37,848 nucleotides of DNA, from the NCBI RefSeq assembly GCF_003946575.1, contig NZ_RHOP01000024.1, positions 1 to 37,848 on the forward strand. Direction: 5' to 3'. This DNA is from Companilactobacillus jidongensis (GTDB taxonomy: Bacteria > Bacillota > Bacilli > Lactobacillales > Lactobacillaceae). This document shows, piece by piece, positions 1 to 8,757 of this stretch. The position numbers and the translations under genes are program-made. The notes under the pieces were generated by a model. The model made no database searches. It saw only the letters and a list, made by a program, of their open reading frames with translations, and was not told the DNA's origin. Positions within the stretch are counted from its first letter, which is position 1; each line of letters starts with the position of its first letter.

Positions 1-78
1 AGTGATGTTTTTTTTGCATTAAAAGAGTATAAAAAAACTGGTATTGATTATTCATCAATACCAGAAAGTATAGGACCA
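1..78. repeat. Left copy of a 78-bp inverted repeat found at both window edges
   Basis: Bases 1-78 match the reverse complement of 37771-37848 at 73 of 78 positions. Both copies contain an identical perfect hairpin, an 11-bp stem starting CTGGTATTGAT with loop TATTC (38-64 here). Frame 1 on the plus strand is open from base 1 to a TGA at 94-96 and could be the tail of a partial protein; the right copy is open in the equivalent frame, with several differences at third positions. I do not recognise that peptide. It could be the 3' end of a repeated gene or insertion sequence, or a dispersed terminator repeat. Confidence 0.75.
31..64 (-). terminator. Intrinsic terminator of the AraC-family gene
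   Basis: Read on the minus strand, the 11-bp hairpin at 38-64 is followed directly by seven T residues (complement of 31-37). It lies 20 bases past the stop codon of the AraC-family gene, so it can end that transcript. Confidence 0.75.
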
Positions 79-83
79 ATTTT

Positions 84-923
84 TTATTTATTGTGACGGA
101 ACTTAGATGGTGTGTAACCAGTATATTTTTTAAAAGTCTGACTAAAGTAACTCATACGCGTGAATCCTAATTCATTGGATACATCTTGGATGCTCATTTC
201 CGTATCCTTAAGTAAAAACATTGCTCTTTGAACTTTTCTGGCATTCAAATAAACTGAAAAGCTTAACTTAGTTTCTTTTTTAAATAATTTACTGAAATAA
301 TAATCAGATAAATAAACTCGGTTCGCAACTTGGTCCAGCGTTAACCGCTTGTCCAAATTATCATCGATGAATTCAACGGCTGTGATGATTGCTCGATTGG
401 ATGTCGATAAGCCCTTCAATTGTTGCAAGGCCATCGCCTCACTGTCATCTAATTCCTCGATCATGTCGTCAACATTGACCGGTTGTTTGACCAAGAAATC
501 ATCGATTCCACGATTTTCGATTAATAAACGCGCCATATTCTCGAACAAGTACTTCAGGAATTCAGCTTGTTTCTGTAATCTCTGTAATAACAACAGACTC
601 TCCGGACTAGGTTTACCAGAAACATCATGGGCAACGTAGATTTTACCGACCATTTGATTAATGTTTGAAATACGGATCGGTACATCGGTCAGTTCAATAT
701 TGTACTTGAATCGATCGGTACTTAACTGCGCAAAATTTTTAACCTTACTCAAATCAGCAAGAATACTTTTTTCTGAAGTCTCACCCAAAGCGTTTGACAT
801 CAACTTGTCATTATTGTCTAACACAAAAATAACCAGATCATTTGTTCTGGCATAATTTTGCAACACTCGTATTAAAGTTTTCTCGTTGCTGGAAAGAAGA
901 GTTGCTAGATCAAATTCTTCCAT
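84..923 (-). CDS. AraC-family transcriptional regulator
   Basis: A 279-residue cytoplasmic DNA-binding regulator. The last ~95 residues (about 185-279) form the double helix-turn-helix of the AraC/XylS family, including the conserved second-helix pattern GFTRMSYFSQTFKKYTGYTP. Residues 1-150 are a separate sensory region with a PocR-like feel, but I cannot name its ligand. The ATG is preceded by AGGACGG at good spacing. It is a single gene transcribed leftward and ends in its own terminator. Its target is unknown; the neighbouring opuC operon starts 0.5 kb away, but nothing in the sequence ties them together. Confidence 0.85.
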   Translation of the reverse strand: MEEFDLATLLSSNEKTLIRVLQNYARTNDLVIFVLDNNDKLMSNALGETSEKSILADLSKVKNFAQLSTDRFKYNIELTDVPIRISNINQMVGKIYVAHDVSGKPSPESLLLLQRLQKQAEFLKYLFENMARLLIENRGIDDFLVKQPVNVDDMIEELDDSEAMALQQLKGLSTSNRAIITAVEFIDDNLDKRLTLDQVANRVYLSDYYFSKLFKKETKLSFSVYLNARKVQRAMFLLKDTEMSIQDVSNELGFTRMSYFSQTFKKYTGYTPSKFRHNK

Positions 924-987
924 TTTAATCCGTCCTGTCTTTTGGCTTTACTTATACTAATTATAATACGATAGGTATATTGTTCAA

Positions 988-1353
988 TTATTTATTAATT
1001 ACTTTATTTAAATATTTTATGAGAACGTCAGCATTGTTGTGTTCTTCGTCTTTTGCGCCATACAAAATTAAGACATCTTGATCTTTTAATGCCGTTATAA
1101 CGGTAGAAACAAATTCTTTGGTATAGTCATTATTCTCAATTTCTGACAAATATCTCTTTTCGAATTCAGGAAATTTATTTGGATCATGATCAAACCACTT
1201 ACGTAATTCAGGTGTTGGCGAGATATCCTTAGCCCAAAGGTCCAAGTTGGCACGTAATTTGGACATACCCCGTGGCCAGAGCCGATCAACTAAAATTCTA
1301 TATCCGGCGGGCAATTCCTTGTTATAGATACGTTTGAGAACTATTTTTGTCAT
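988..1353 (-). CDS. DUF488 family protein
   Basis: A 121-residue soluble protein of the DUF488 (YeaO-like) family, recognised by the conserved stretch RILVDRLWPRGMSK near residue 20, the central WFDHDP motif and the C-terminal LLYGAKD-like strand (here ILYGAKDEEHNN). The biochemical role of this family is not established. The longest open frame reaches back to 1464, but that would run into the divergent opuCA start. The ATG at 1353 has AAGAGG just upstream and gives the usual family length, so I use it. The gene is divergent from opuCA. Confidence 0.8.
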   Translation of the reverse strand: MTKIVLKRIYNKELPAGYRILVDRLWPRGMSKLRANLDLWAKDISPTPELRKWFDHDPNKFPEFEKRYLSEIENNDYTKEFVSTVITALKDQDVLILYGAKDEEHNNADVLIKYLNKVINK

Positions 1354-1371
1354 TTTATTCTCGACCTCTTT

Positions 1372-1400
1372 TTGAATTAATCTCTCTATAATTGTATCAT
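1372..1400 (+). promoter_or_regulatory. Predicted promoter of the opuC operon
   Basis: TTGAAT (1372-1377), a 17-base spacer and TATCAT (1395-1400) lie in the gap between the divergent DUF488 gene and opuCA, about 31 bases before the opuCA start. It is the best sigma-A-like match in this gap. Confidence 0.5.
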
Positions 1401-1431
1401 AGCTATCGTTAGTCATTTTATAGGAGGATTT

Positions 1432-2634
1432 ATGCAGTCTGCAGAAGAAATAATATCGTTTCAAAATGTAGCAAAGAATTACCGCGGTGGCAATGATGCT
1501 GTCGAGGATATTAACATAACTGTTAATAAGGGGGAATTCGTTTGTCTGATCGGAACTTCTGGTTCTGGTAAGACGACAACTATGAGAATGATCAACCGCA
1601 TGATTGAACCTAGTCGTGGCAAAATCATTTTTAAGGGAAAAAATCTTAAGACATTCGACCCAGTAAGACTACGACGTACAATTGGCTACGTTATTCAAAA
1701 TAACGGACTAATGCCTCACATGACCATTAAGGACAATATCACCCTAGTACCCAAGCTGCTCAAGTGGCAACAGGATAAAATGGACCGTAAGGCTAAAGAA
1801 TTAATAAAATTGGCTGACTTGCCTGAAAGCTATTTAGATCGTTACCCTGCCGAGTTATCTGGTGGGCAGCAACAAAGAATCGGTGTCGTTCGTGCTCTAG
1901 CCGCCGATCAAGATATCATACTGATGGACGAGCCCTTCGGTGCGCTTGATCCAATTACGCGTGACGACTTGCAGGAACTTGTTAAACATTTGCAAGAAGA
2001 ACTTGGAAAGACAATTATCTTCGTTACGCACGATATGGATGAAGCTCTGAAGCTCGCAACTCATATCGTCATCATGGACAGCGGTCACGTTATTCAAGAT
2101 GATACACCGGATAATATTTTGCAGCACCCTGGTAATGACTTCGTTAAGGAATTACTTGGTGAGGAACGTTTATTACAGGCTCAACAAAACACCCTTTCTG
2201 TTAGTGACATCATGTCGAAAAATCCAGCTAAGATCACTCTTGGGCAATCATTGGCTGAAGCAATTCGTGAAATGAGTTATCGTCACGTTGATACATTGTT
2301 GGTTACTGATGACAATAACAAACTAAAAGGTTTCATCGATCTAGAGACGATTAACGACCGTTACTCGAAGTATTCTAATGTCTCGGACATTTACCAGGCC
2401 AATCGTTTTAAAGTCAAGACAACGTCATATTTGCGTGATACGAGTGAACGTATCCTTAAACAAGGCTACAAGTACGTACCTGTCATCGACGATGACAACA
2501 ATTTGATTGGTATCGTCACTCGTGCATCCCTCGTCAACATCATTTACGATGCCATCTGGGGTAAAGAAGAATTGGATAATCCTGATAACATCAAATTACC
2601 CGATACGATTGCAAAGGAGAGTGATAATGCATGA
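1432..2634 (+). CDS. opuCA: Glycine betaine/carnitine/choline ABC transporter, ATP-binding subunit
   Basis: A 400-residue ATPase that powers osmolyte uptake. The ABC domain fills residues 1-240, with Walker [10 protein letters not shown] near residue 37, signature LSGGQQQR and Walker [13 protein letters not shown]. Two CBS domains follow (about 255-380), the ionic-strength or nucleotide sensing part typical of OpuA/OpuC ATPases. The start ATG has TAGGAGG ahead of it. The gene overlaps the next permease by four bases (ATGA), so translation is probably coupled. It is first in a complete ATPase-permease-binding protein-permease operon, which fits OpuC rather than the fused OpuA/BusA type. Confidence 0.93.
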   Translation: MQSAEEIISFQNVAKNYRGGNDAVEDINITVNKGEFVCLIGTSGSGKTTTMRMINRMIEPSRGKIIFKGKNLKTFDPVRLRRTIGYVIQNNGLMPHMTIKDNITLVPKLLKWQQDKMDRKAKELIKLADLPESYLDRYPAELSGGQQQRIGVVRALAADQDIILMDEPFGALDPITRDDLQELVKHLQEELGKTIIFVTHDMDEALKLATHIVIMDSGHVIQDDTPDNILQHPGNDFVKELLGEERLLQAQQNTLSVSDIMSKNPAKITLGQSLAEAIREMSYRHVDTLLVTDDNNKLKGFIDLETINDRYSKYSNVSDIYQANRFKVKTTSYLRDTSERILKQGYKYVPVIDDDNNLIGIVTRASLVNIIYDAIWGKEELDNPDNIKLPDTIAKESDNA

Positions 2635-3266
2635 TTTCTTTTCTGAACCAACATGGCTCTGAATTGATAATCAAAACCTGGGAACAGATCTACATCTCAG
2701 CTTTTGCCATTATCCTCGGCATAATCGTTGCTGTACCACTTGGCATTTTATTGACACGTTATGACAAAACTGCCAAATATGTAATGTCGATCTCCGGAAT
2801 GTTGCAAACCATTCCTTCACTAGCACTATTAGCTTTGATGATCCCGATCTTTGGTATCGGAAAAGTTCCCGCCATCGTAGCGTTATTTATTTATTCACTA
2901 CTACCAATTTTGCGTAATACCTATATCGGTATGAAAAAAGTTAACGCAAATTTGATCGACGCCGCTCGTGGTCTGGGAATGACAACGATGCAGTCCATTT
3001 TTAAAGTTGAAATACCAATGTCCATGCCTATTATAATGTCTGGTATCAGGCTCTCAACTGTTTATGTTATTTCTTGGTCTACTTTGGCGTCGTACATCGG
3101 TGCCGGTGGATTAGGTGATTTCATCTTTAACGGACTGAATCTATATAATCCTAGTTTGATCATCGGTGGTACGATTCCGGTTACCATTTTGGCTATTCTG
3201 GCTGATTATTTATTAGGAATATTCGAGAAAAAAGTTACACCAAAAACGAAACGTAGTGAGGTGTAA
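2631..3266 (+). CDS. opuCB: Glycine betaine/carnitine/choline ABC transporter, permease 1
   Basis: A 211-residue inner-membrane permease of the binding-protein-dependent transport family, with about five to six membrane helices. The EAA-type loop that contacts the ATPase is seen as [23 protein letters not shown]. It overlaps opuCA by four bases and is followed two bases later by the binding-protein gene. The family works as a pair of different permeases, and the second one is encoded downstream of the binding protein. Confidence 0.92.
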   Translation: MISFLNQHGSELIIKTWEQIYISAFAIILGIIVAVPLGILLTRYDKTAKYVMSISGMLQTIPSLALLALMIPIFGIGKVPAIVALFIYSLLPILRNTYIGMKKVNANLIDAARGLGMTTMQSIFKVEIPMSMPIIMSGIRLSTVYVISWSTLASYIGAGGLGDFIFNGLNLYNPSLIIGGTIPVTILAILADYLLGIFEKKVTPKTKRSEV

Positions 3267-3268
3267 TC

Positions 3269-4195
3269 ATGAAAAAAATATTCAAAAAAATCATTACATT
3301 GATTTCACTAACTACAATGCTCTTAGTCTCTGGATGTGGCTGGCCCGGACTTAGTTCCGGATCAAAAGATACGATTCGAGTTGCTAGTCTATCGACAACA
3401 GAGTCAATGATCATGTCTGAGATTATCATGGAACTGATCTCACACGAAACTAATTATCACACTGAAATCGTCAATAACTTGGGGTCTAACCAATTGGTCC
3501 ATGCAGCGTTGATGCGTAATAACGCCGATATAGCGGCCGAGAATTTCACTGGTGACGAACTTATCGCCACCTTGAATCACAAACCTATCAGCAATCGTGT
3601 CAAGGCTAATCGCACCGTTACAAGACTCTACAAACAACGCTTCGACCAAACTTGGTTCCCCACTTATGGTTTCGCCAATACATACAACATGTTAGTCACA
3701 CAAGAAATGGCTAAAAAATATAACTTGCACAATATCAGTGACTTGAAAAAAATTGCTCCAAACATCAATATTGGCGCTGATAATATCTGGATCAATCGTC
3801 CTGACGATGGTTACCCAGCTTTTTCACGTGCTTACGGATTTACCTTTAAGCGTGTCTATCCCATGCAAGTTGGCTTGGTATACTCAGCTGTTGCGGCAGG
3901 AAAAATGTCTGCTGTTCTCGGTTATTCGACCGATGGACGAATCAAGAGTTATAACTTGAAGATCTTGCCTGACAACAAACACTTCTTCCCACCATATGAT
4001 ACAAGTATGGTCGTCAATAATAGCTTGTTGCGCAAGCATCCTGAACTCAAACCTTTACTACATCGCTTAGATGGAAAAATCTCATTGTCACAAATGCAAA
4101 CCATGAATTACGAAGTCGATAATAATCTCCGTGAACCGGCAGATGTCGCACAAGAATTCTTACAAAAACATAATTACTTTAGGGGTGAAAAATAA
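3269..4195 (+). CDS. opuCC: Glycine betaine/carnitine/choline-binding lipoprotein
   Basis: A 308-residue substrate-binding lipoprotein anchored outside the membrane. The N-terminus is a type II signal peptide with lipobox LVSGC (residues 19-23), Cys23 being the lipidation site. The rest matches the OpuAC-type betaine-binding fold, with aromatic residues such as TWFPTYGFANTY likely near the ligand pocket. A GAGGTG ribosome binding site precedes the ATG. It sits between the two permease genes with almost no spacing. Confidence 0.92.
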   Translation: MKKIFKKIITLISLTTMLLVSGCGWPGLSSGSKDTIRVASLSTTESMIMSEIIMELISHETNYHTEIVNNLGSNQLVHAALMRNNADIAAENFTGDELIATLNHKPISNRVKANRTVTRLYKQRFDQTWFPTYGFANTYNMLVTQEMAKKYNLHNISDLKKIAPNINIGADNIWINRPDDGYPAFSRAYGFTFKRVYPMQVGLVYSAVAAGKMSAVLGYSTDGRIKSYNLKILPDNKHFFPPYDTSMVVNNSLLRKHPELKPLLHRLDGKISLSQMQTMNYEVDNNLREPADVAQEFLQKHNYFRGEK

Positions 4196-4196
4196 T

Positions 4197-4859
4197 ATGG
4201 CTGACCAGCCGTTATGGAGACAATTAATTTTTTATTTTACTCACAATGGAATTTATATCTTAGAACAATTTTGCCGTCACTTCTTGATCTCATTCTATGG
4301 GGTCTTGATTGCCGCAATCATCGGGATTCCTTTGGGAATCTATATCGCTAATCATTACAAACTTGGTAACTTCATTATCAGTATCGCTAACGTTATCCAG
4401 ACAGTCCCTTCATTGGCGATGTTATCAATTATCATGCTGGTGCTGGGCTTAGGACCAAATACAGTTATCGTGACGATATTCTTATACTCGCTGTTACCTA
4501 TTCTCAAAAACACTTACACAGGAATGAAGAATGTTGATCCCAACGTCATCGATTCTGCTCGCGGTATGGGAATGACCGGCTTACAACTACTCTACATGGT
4601 TAAGCTACCATTGGCAATGTCCGTTATCATGTCAGGAATTCGTACCGCTATGGTCGTTGCCATCGGTAATACTGCCATTGGTTCCTTCGTTGGTGCTGGT
4701 GGACTGGGAGACCTGATCATTCGTGGTACAAACGCCACTGACGGTGCCCCTTTGATTTTAGCTGGAGCATTGCCAACTGCTCTTATGGCTGTCATTACTG
4801 ACTTACTAATCGGGTTACTTCAAAAGTATTTCGAACCAACGAACTACATGAAAAAATAA
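4197..4859 (+). CDS. opuCD: Glycine betaine/carnitine/choline ABC transporter, permease 2
   Basis: A 220-residue membrane permease paralogous to opuCB, with about six helices and the EAA-type loop IDSARGMGMTGLQLLYMVKLP. The open frame begins earlier at 4131 inside opuCC, but the ATG at 4197 follows AGGGGTG and begins one base after the opuCC stop, so it is the better start. It is the last gene of the operon. The dyad just after its stop is the CIRCE element of the next gene and may also weaken read-through. Confidence 0.92.
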   Translation: MADQPLWRQLIFYFTHNGIYILEQFCRHFLISFYGVLIAAIIGIPLGIYIANHYKLGNFIISIANVIQTVPSLAMLSIIMLVLGLGPNTVIVTIFLYSLLPILKNTYTGMKNVDPNVIDSARGMGMTGLQLLYMVKLPLAMSVIMSGIRTAMVVAIGNTAIGSFVGAGGLGDLIIRGTNATDGAPLILAGALPTALMAVITDLLIGLLQKYFEPTNYMKK

Positions 4860-4862
4860 TAT

Positions 4863-4889
4863 TTAGCACTCGACAATTAAGAGTGCTAA
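4863..4889 (+). promoter_or_regulatory. CIRCE operator (HrcA site) upstream of hsp20
   Basis: TTAGCACTC (4863-4871), exactly nine bases, then GAGTGCTAA (4881-4889). This is a perfect match to the CIRCE consensus bound by the heat-shock repressor HrcA. The dyad extends outward by several A/T pairs on each side. It sits directly before the -35 of the small heat shock gene. Confidence 0.93.
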
Positions 4890-4893
4890 ATAT

Positions 4894-4923
4894 TTGAATT
4901 CCCCCCCGAACAGGTACTACAAT
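4894..4923 (+). promoter_or_regulatory. Predicted hsp20 promoter
   Basis: TTGAAT (4894-4899), an 18-base spacer with a run of seven C, and TACAAT (4918-4923). The CIRCE dyad ends five bases upstream of the -35, so HrcA bound there would overlap the polymerase footprint. Confidence 0.65.
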
Positions 4924-4957
4924 GTATTTGTAATGAAGGAGAGGAAGTAATTGATAT

Positions 4958-5392
4958 ATGAGTAACGAAATTATGGATCGTCCAAATGACCTTACAAGAG
5001 ACTGGTTTGATACAAATTGGATGAATAGCTTTCCAACATTCTTTAGGGACGCTAATACCGATACAACACTAAAGACAGACATTAAAGAATCTGACAAAGC
5101 CTATGAAGTTCATGTAGATATGCCAGCGTTCGATAAGAAGAATATTGACATTAATTATCAAAATGACACACTAACAATCAGTGGTCACCGTGACAGCTTC
5201 AACGATCATGAGGATAAAAACGGCGATATGATTATGAGTGAACGTTCAGGTGGACGCTTCTCAAGACAATATCATTTACCAGCAGTTGATGAGAATAACA
5301 TCAAGGCTGATTATGTTGATGGTGTTTTGAAAATTGATTTGCCAAAGGTCGAAGATAAAAAAGATCTTGGACATCATATAGATATCAATTAA
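4958..5392 (+). CDS. hsp20: Small heat shock protein, Hsp20/alpha-crystallin family
   Basis: A 144-residue ATP-independent chaperone that holds unfolding proteins in the cytoplasm. The alpha-crystallin domain spans roughly residues 38-135, with the conserved YEVHVDMPAFDKKNIDI strand and the late ADYVDGVLKIDLPK motif typical of LAB Hsp18/Hsp20 proteins. The purine-rich stretch AAGGAGAGGAAG lies about 10 bases before the ATG. It is a single gene with its own promoter, a perfect CIRCE operator and a strong terminator, so heat induction through HrcA is likely. hrcA is not in the window. Confidence 0.93.
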   Translation: MSNEIMDRPNDLTRDWFDTNWMNSFPTFFRDANTDTTLKTDIKESDKAYEVHVDMPAFDKKNIDINYQNDTLTISGHRDSFNDHEDKNGDMIMSERSGGRFSRQYHLPAVDENNIKADYVDGVLKIDLPKVEDKKDLGHHIDIN

Positions 5393-5406
5393 AACGTTTA
5401 AAAAGT

Positions 5407-5447
5407 AAAAAGCTGTACATTCGTTGGAATGTACAGCTTTTTTTATG
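5407..5447. terminator. Bidirectional terminator between hsp20 and the permease
   Basis: Stem AAGCTGTACATTC paired with GAATGTACAGCTT around loop GTTG, flanked by A-run on the left and T-run on the right. It serves hsp20 from the left and the converging permease gene from the right. Confidence 0.88.
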
Positions 5448-6780
5448 CCTTTTTCCGCATATTATAAATAAATACCAAAACCATCCAGAACAATGCCGTA
5501 AAGATCATTGCCATTCGTGTTTGCTTAATGATGATTAACAATACCAAAATTCCAATAAAGAATGCCAAACTAAAATAATTAGTATAAGGATATCCTGGCA
5601 TCTGATAAGCACTCAAATTTTTAGTTCTGTGGCGGTAAACCACATGGGTCCACAATAAAACGATCCAAACAATAATAAAATTAATTGTTGATACCGTTGA
5701 AATCAAACTGAAAACACTTGCCGGCATGAAGTAATTCATCAATACAATAATTAACAATGCCGCTCCAGAGAACATCAAGGACCAAATTGGAACGCCGTTA
5801 CGGCCGACCATTGCCATCTTCTTAGGTGCGTTTCCTTTGATGCTCAGACTATACAATGTTCGACTCGTACTGAACAAGCAACTATTGGTAGCTGATAACG
5901 CTGCTGTCAAAACTACAAAATTCAATATCCCAGCCGCACCTTTAATACCGATACCAGAAAACACTTGAACAAACGGACTGACATCAGTCGTGATATGGTT
6001 CCAAGGATAAACTGCCATGATGGCAATCATTGATCCAACATAGAACAAACCAATTCTAATTGGCACGGAATTGATAGCCTTAGGTAAATTGATCTCAGGA
6101 TTATCAGTTTCACCAGCTGTAATACCGACCATTTCTATTCCTACGAAAGCAAAAACTACCATTTGAAATGATAATAAAAATCCCGTCAATCCAGTTGGGA
6201 ATAACCCACCATGATTCGCTAAATTAGCAAAACTAGCGTGCCCCCCATTAACTGGCATATGGAATATTGCCATCACAAAACCAACTACAACTAAAACAAC
6301 GATAGCAATGACTTTGATCATCGAAAAACTCGACTCCATTTCACCAAATAACTTCACGTTCACAAAATTAATTGCAAACAAAATTACTAGCACCGTCAAA
6401 GCCGTTAGCCACTGTGGAATTTGTGGGAACCAATATTTAATATAGATACCAGTAGCCGTAAGATCTGCCATCGCTAGCGTTATCCAGCAAAACCAGTAAG
6501 CCCAACCAGTTACAAATTCAAATTTATTACCTAAATAAATGCGAATAAAATCTAAGAATGAATGCTTCGATGTATCTGACAATAGTAGCTCACCGATAGC
6601 TCGCATCATAAAAAAGCAAAATAGTCCGGTAATCAAATACGAAAAGATGATTGATGGACCAGACTTGTGTATTGCCTCACCAGAGCCTAAAAATAGTCCT
6701 GTACCAATCGCCCCACCGATTGCAATCATCTGTATATGTCTACTTCCTAATGACCTAGAAAGAGTTTGTTTCTCACTCAT
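5443..6780 (-). CDS. APC-family amino acid permease, CycA-like (copy 1)
   Basis: A secondary amino acid transporter of 445 residues with about 12 membrane helices. The N-terminal motif RHIQMIAIGGAIGTGLFLGSG and the downstream GPSII and FVTGWAYWFCW segments are those of the APC amino acid transporter family, closest in appearance to the D-serine/D-alanine/glycine permease CycA. The substrate cannot be fixed from sequence. The open frame extends to 6822, but the ATG at 6780 has GGGGCTG before it and starts like its paralogue, so I prefer it. It is the downstream member of a tandem duplicate pair and has its own T-box leader. Confidence 0.87.
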   Translation of the reverse strand: MSEKQTLSRSLGSRHIQMIAIGGAIGTGLFLGSGEAIHKSGPSIIFSYLITGLFCFFMMRAIGELLLSDTSKHSFLDFIRIYLGNKFEFVTGWAYWFCWITLAMADLTATGIYIKYWFPQIPQWLTALTVLVILFAINFVNVKLFGEMESSFSMIKVIAIVVLVVVGFVMAIFHMPVNGGHASFANLANHGGLFPTGLTGFLLSFQMVVFAFVGIEMVGITAGETDNPEINLPKAINSVPIRIGLFYVGSMIAIMAVYPWNHITTDVSPFVQVFSGIGIKGAAGILNFVVLTAALSATNSCLFSTSRTLYSLSIKGNAPKKMAMVGRNGVPIWSLMFSGAALLIIVLMNYFMPASVFSLISTVSTINFIIVWIVLLWTHVVYRHRTKNLSAYQMPGYPYTNYFSLAFFIGILVLLIIIKQTRMAMIFTALFWMVLVFIYNMRKKA

Positions 6781-6795
6781 AGTATCAGCCCCTAT

Positions 6796-6955
6796 AGTTT
6801 TTTTATCAAAAAAAGACGCCACTAATACATTTCTGTATCAGGGACGTCGTAACGCGGTTCCACCCAAATTCGCAATTTCTTGCATCTCTTATGCTCGATA
6901 GCGGGAGCAAACCACTTTGCCATTGAATACGTACTGAATCTCAGCTAATTTCAGC
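6796..6955 (-). promoter_or_regulatory. T-box leader of permease copy 1, overlapping the upstream gene's stop
   Basis: On the minus strand the T-box sequence GGGTGGAACCGCG (6853-6865) is followed by a terminator stem (GACGTCCC... to ...GGCGTC, 6815-6848) and a T-run. The leader aligns with that of copy 2 back to GAGATGCTGA, which lies in the last codons of the upstream permease gene. A short Stem I of about 65 nt can form between TGCTGA and TCGAGCA. The specifier codon cannot be assigned with confidence. Confidence 0.8.
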
Positions 6956-8305
6956 ATCTCTGTTTTTATTTTTGTGATAAATAGATAACATGACGATCCA
7001 GAATACAACCGTGACCATCATCGGGATTCTCGTTGTTTTAACGAATAGTAATAGAACTAATATTGCAAAGAAAAATATCAAACTAATGTAATTGCTAAAA
7101 GGATATAATGGCATCTTGAAAATTTTGATACCATTAGGATTTTTCCTACGAAATCTTAAGTGAGTCCAAATCAAGATCATCCAAACAATGATGAAATTAA
7201 TTGTTGAAACAGTTGAAATTAAACTGAAAACACTTGATGGCATAAAAAAGTTCAACGCAACGATGAGTAATAATGCCGCCGTTGAGAAAATCAATGCCCA
7301 AACCGGCACGCCATTTCTTCCTATTAACTTGAACTTACGAGGTGCATTCCCCTTCAAGCTCAAGCTGTATAGTGTACGGCTGGTACTGAATAGACAACTG
7401 TTAGTGGCAGACAACGATGCGGTTAGAACAACAAAATTCAATATTCCAGCCGCACCATTGATCCCAATACCGGAAAAAACTTGGACAAACGGACTTGAAT
7501 TTGTTGAAATCTTATCCCAAGGATAAACACTCATGATAGCAATCATTGATCCAACATAGAACAAGCCGATTCGTATCGGCAAACTATTGATGGCTTTGGG
7601 CAAATTGATCTCTGGATCCGCAGCTTCACCAGCAGTCAATCCGACCATCTCGATACCGACAAAGGCGAAGATAACCATTTGAAATGACATTAAGAAACCT
7701 TTTAATCCGGTTGGAAAAAAGCCACCCTGATTGACCAGATTAGCAAATGTCGCATGGCCGCCTTGAACTGGTGCACCGTAGATCGCCATTCCACAGCCAA
7801 CTGCAACTAAGGCAATGATAGCGATGATCTTGATCATCGAAAAACCAGTTTCCATTTCGCCGAATAATTTGACATTCACAAAATTCATTGAGAACAAAAC
7901 TAACAGAATAACTAGTGCTGATAACCATTGGGGCACTCCCGGGAACCAATATCTGATATAAATACCTGAAGCAGTAAGATCCGCCATGGCGACTGTGATC
8001 CAACAGAGCCAATAGGCCCAGCCAGTTACGAATTCAAATCTATCGCCTAAATAAATTCTGATGAAATCTAGGAATGAATGCTTAGTTGTATCTGATAGTA
8101 ATAATTCACCGATAGCTCGCATCATAAAGAAACAAAAGAATCCGGCAATCATATATGCCAAAATGATCGATGGTCCGGCTTCGTGAATGGCACTACCTGA
8201 GCCTAAAAATAATCCTGTACCAATCGCTCCACCAATGGCGATCATTTGAATATGTCGACCCTCAAGCGATCTTGAGAGTGTTTGTTTGTTAGAGCTACTT
8301 TCCAT
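6941..8305 (-). CDS. APC-family amino acid permease, CycA-like (copy 2)
   Basis: A 454-residue, ~12-helix amino acid transporter, very similar along its whole length to the adjacent copy 1; the helix 1 region RHIQMIAIGGAIGTGLFLGSG is the same in both. The pair arose by tandem duplication. The most variable parts are the extreme termini and the loop around residue 190. The ATG has TTGGAAG upstream. Its promoter and a fuller T-box leader lie upstream at 8336-8544. The final codons double as the start of the copy 1 T-box leader. Confidence 0.88.
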   Translation of the reverse strand: MESSSNKQTLSRSLEGRHIQMIAIGGAIGTGLFLGSGSAIHEAGPSIILAYMIAGFFCFFMMRAIGELLLSDTTKHSFLDFIRIYLGDRFEFVTGWAYWLCWITVAMADLTASGIYIRYWFPGVPQWLSALVILLVLFSMNFVNVKLFGEMETGFSMIKIIAIIALVAVGCGMAIYGAPVQGGHATFANLVNQGGFFPTGLKGFLMSFQMVIFAFVGIEMVGLTAGEAADPEINLPKAINSLPIRIGLFYVGSMIAIMSVYPWDKISTNSSPFVQVFSGIGINGAAGILNFVVLTASLSATNSCLFSTSRTLYSLSLKGNAPRKFKLIGRNGVPVWALIFSTAALLLIVALNFFMPSSVFSLISTVSTINFIIVWMILIWTHLRFRRKNPNGIKIFKMPLYPFSNYISLIFFFAILVLLLFVKTTRIPMMVTVVFWIVMLSIYHKNKNRDAEIS

Positions 8306-8335
8306 AATTAACTTCCAATCTAATCTGCGTTGAAA

Positions 8336-8512
8336 ATAAAAAAGACGCCTCTAATACATTTCTGTATTAGGGACGTCTTCAACGCGGTTCCACCCAAATT
8401 TGCAATTTCTTGCATCTCTTGTGCTGATAAAGGTAAGCGACCTGTAAAAATAAAACACCATTTTCACTGTTGACTTTCAGCCTAGATCAACATCTCTTTG
8501 AGTGAACATGTG
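8336..8512 (-). promoter_or_regulatory. T-box leader of permease copy 2
   Basis: The T-box core GGGTGGAACCGCG lies at 8383-8395 (complement). It is followed by a terminator stem-loop (8344-8377) whose loop side reads AATACAGAAATGTATT, then a T-run. Upstream, TGTTGAT can pair with ATCAGCA to close a Stem I of about 71 nt, shorter than in the Met T-box later in this window. A GCAA-GAAA-TTGC hairpin sits just before the core. Uncharged tRNA would favour read-through into the permease gene. The amino acid is not identifiable with confidence. Confidence 0.85.
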
Positions 8513-8515
8513 TAT

Positions 8516-8544
8516 AGTATAAGTGGTATAAGATTAAAATGCAA
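8516..8544 (-). promoter_or_regulatory. Promoter of the permease copy 2 T-box transcript
   Basis: On the minus strand, TTGCAT (8539-8544), a 17-base spacer and TATACT (8516-8521). The predicted start falls just before the T-box leader. Confidence 0.65.
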
Positions 8545-8594
8545 CTAACAATATAAAAAATAAATTAATCTAGACCAATTTAAAAATATGAAAG

Positions 8595-8648
8595 TTCACA
8601 CTTTTTTCATATTTTAGAATTATTTAATTCATAAATTTTGGTTATGAT
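8595..8648 (+). promoter_or_regulatory. Response-regulator-type promoter of small RNA A
   Basis: TTCACA at 8595, TTCATA at 8606 (+11) and TTCATA at 8628 (+22), then exactly nine bases and the -10 TATGAT (8643-8648). No good -35 is present, as expected for an activator-dependent promoter. The same spacing recurs upstream of the two other copies. Confidence 0.65.
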
Positions 8649-8654
8649 AGTACT

Positions 8655-8757
8655 TGTAGATGAGAGATATAAAAAATCCCTTTTCTCACCCCCCTATAAC
8701 ATATATATTTAATCCCCTAAGAAAGCATCCCTCCCCAGGATGCTTTCTATTTTTTTA
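8655..8757 (+). ncRNA. C-rich small RNA, copy A
   Basis: A short non-coding transcript of about 100 nt predicted between an operator-bearing promoter and an intrinsic terminator. It contains TGAGA..TCTCA, which can form a 5' stem, then an unpaired C-rich stretch CACCCCCCTATAAC and TAATCCCCTAAG. The terminator stem GAAAGCATCC/GGATGCTTTC has loop CTCCCCA, followed by a T-run. No ORF with a ribosome binding site is present. The CCCC motifs are of the kind that base-pair to ribosome binding sites (as in Listeria LhrC or streptococcal csRNAs); homology to those families is not claimed. Confidence 0.7.

Noticed and set aside
988-1464. Longer 158-codon version of the DUF488 protein
   Set aside because: The extra N-terminal 37 residues run through the opuCA promoter and start region and do not resemble the family; the ATG at 1353 has a ribosome binding site.
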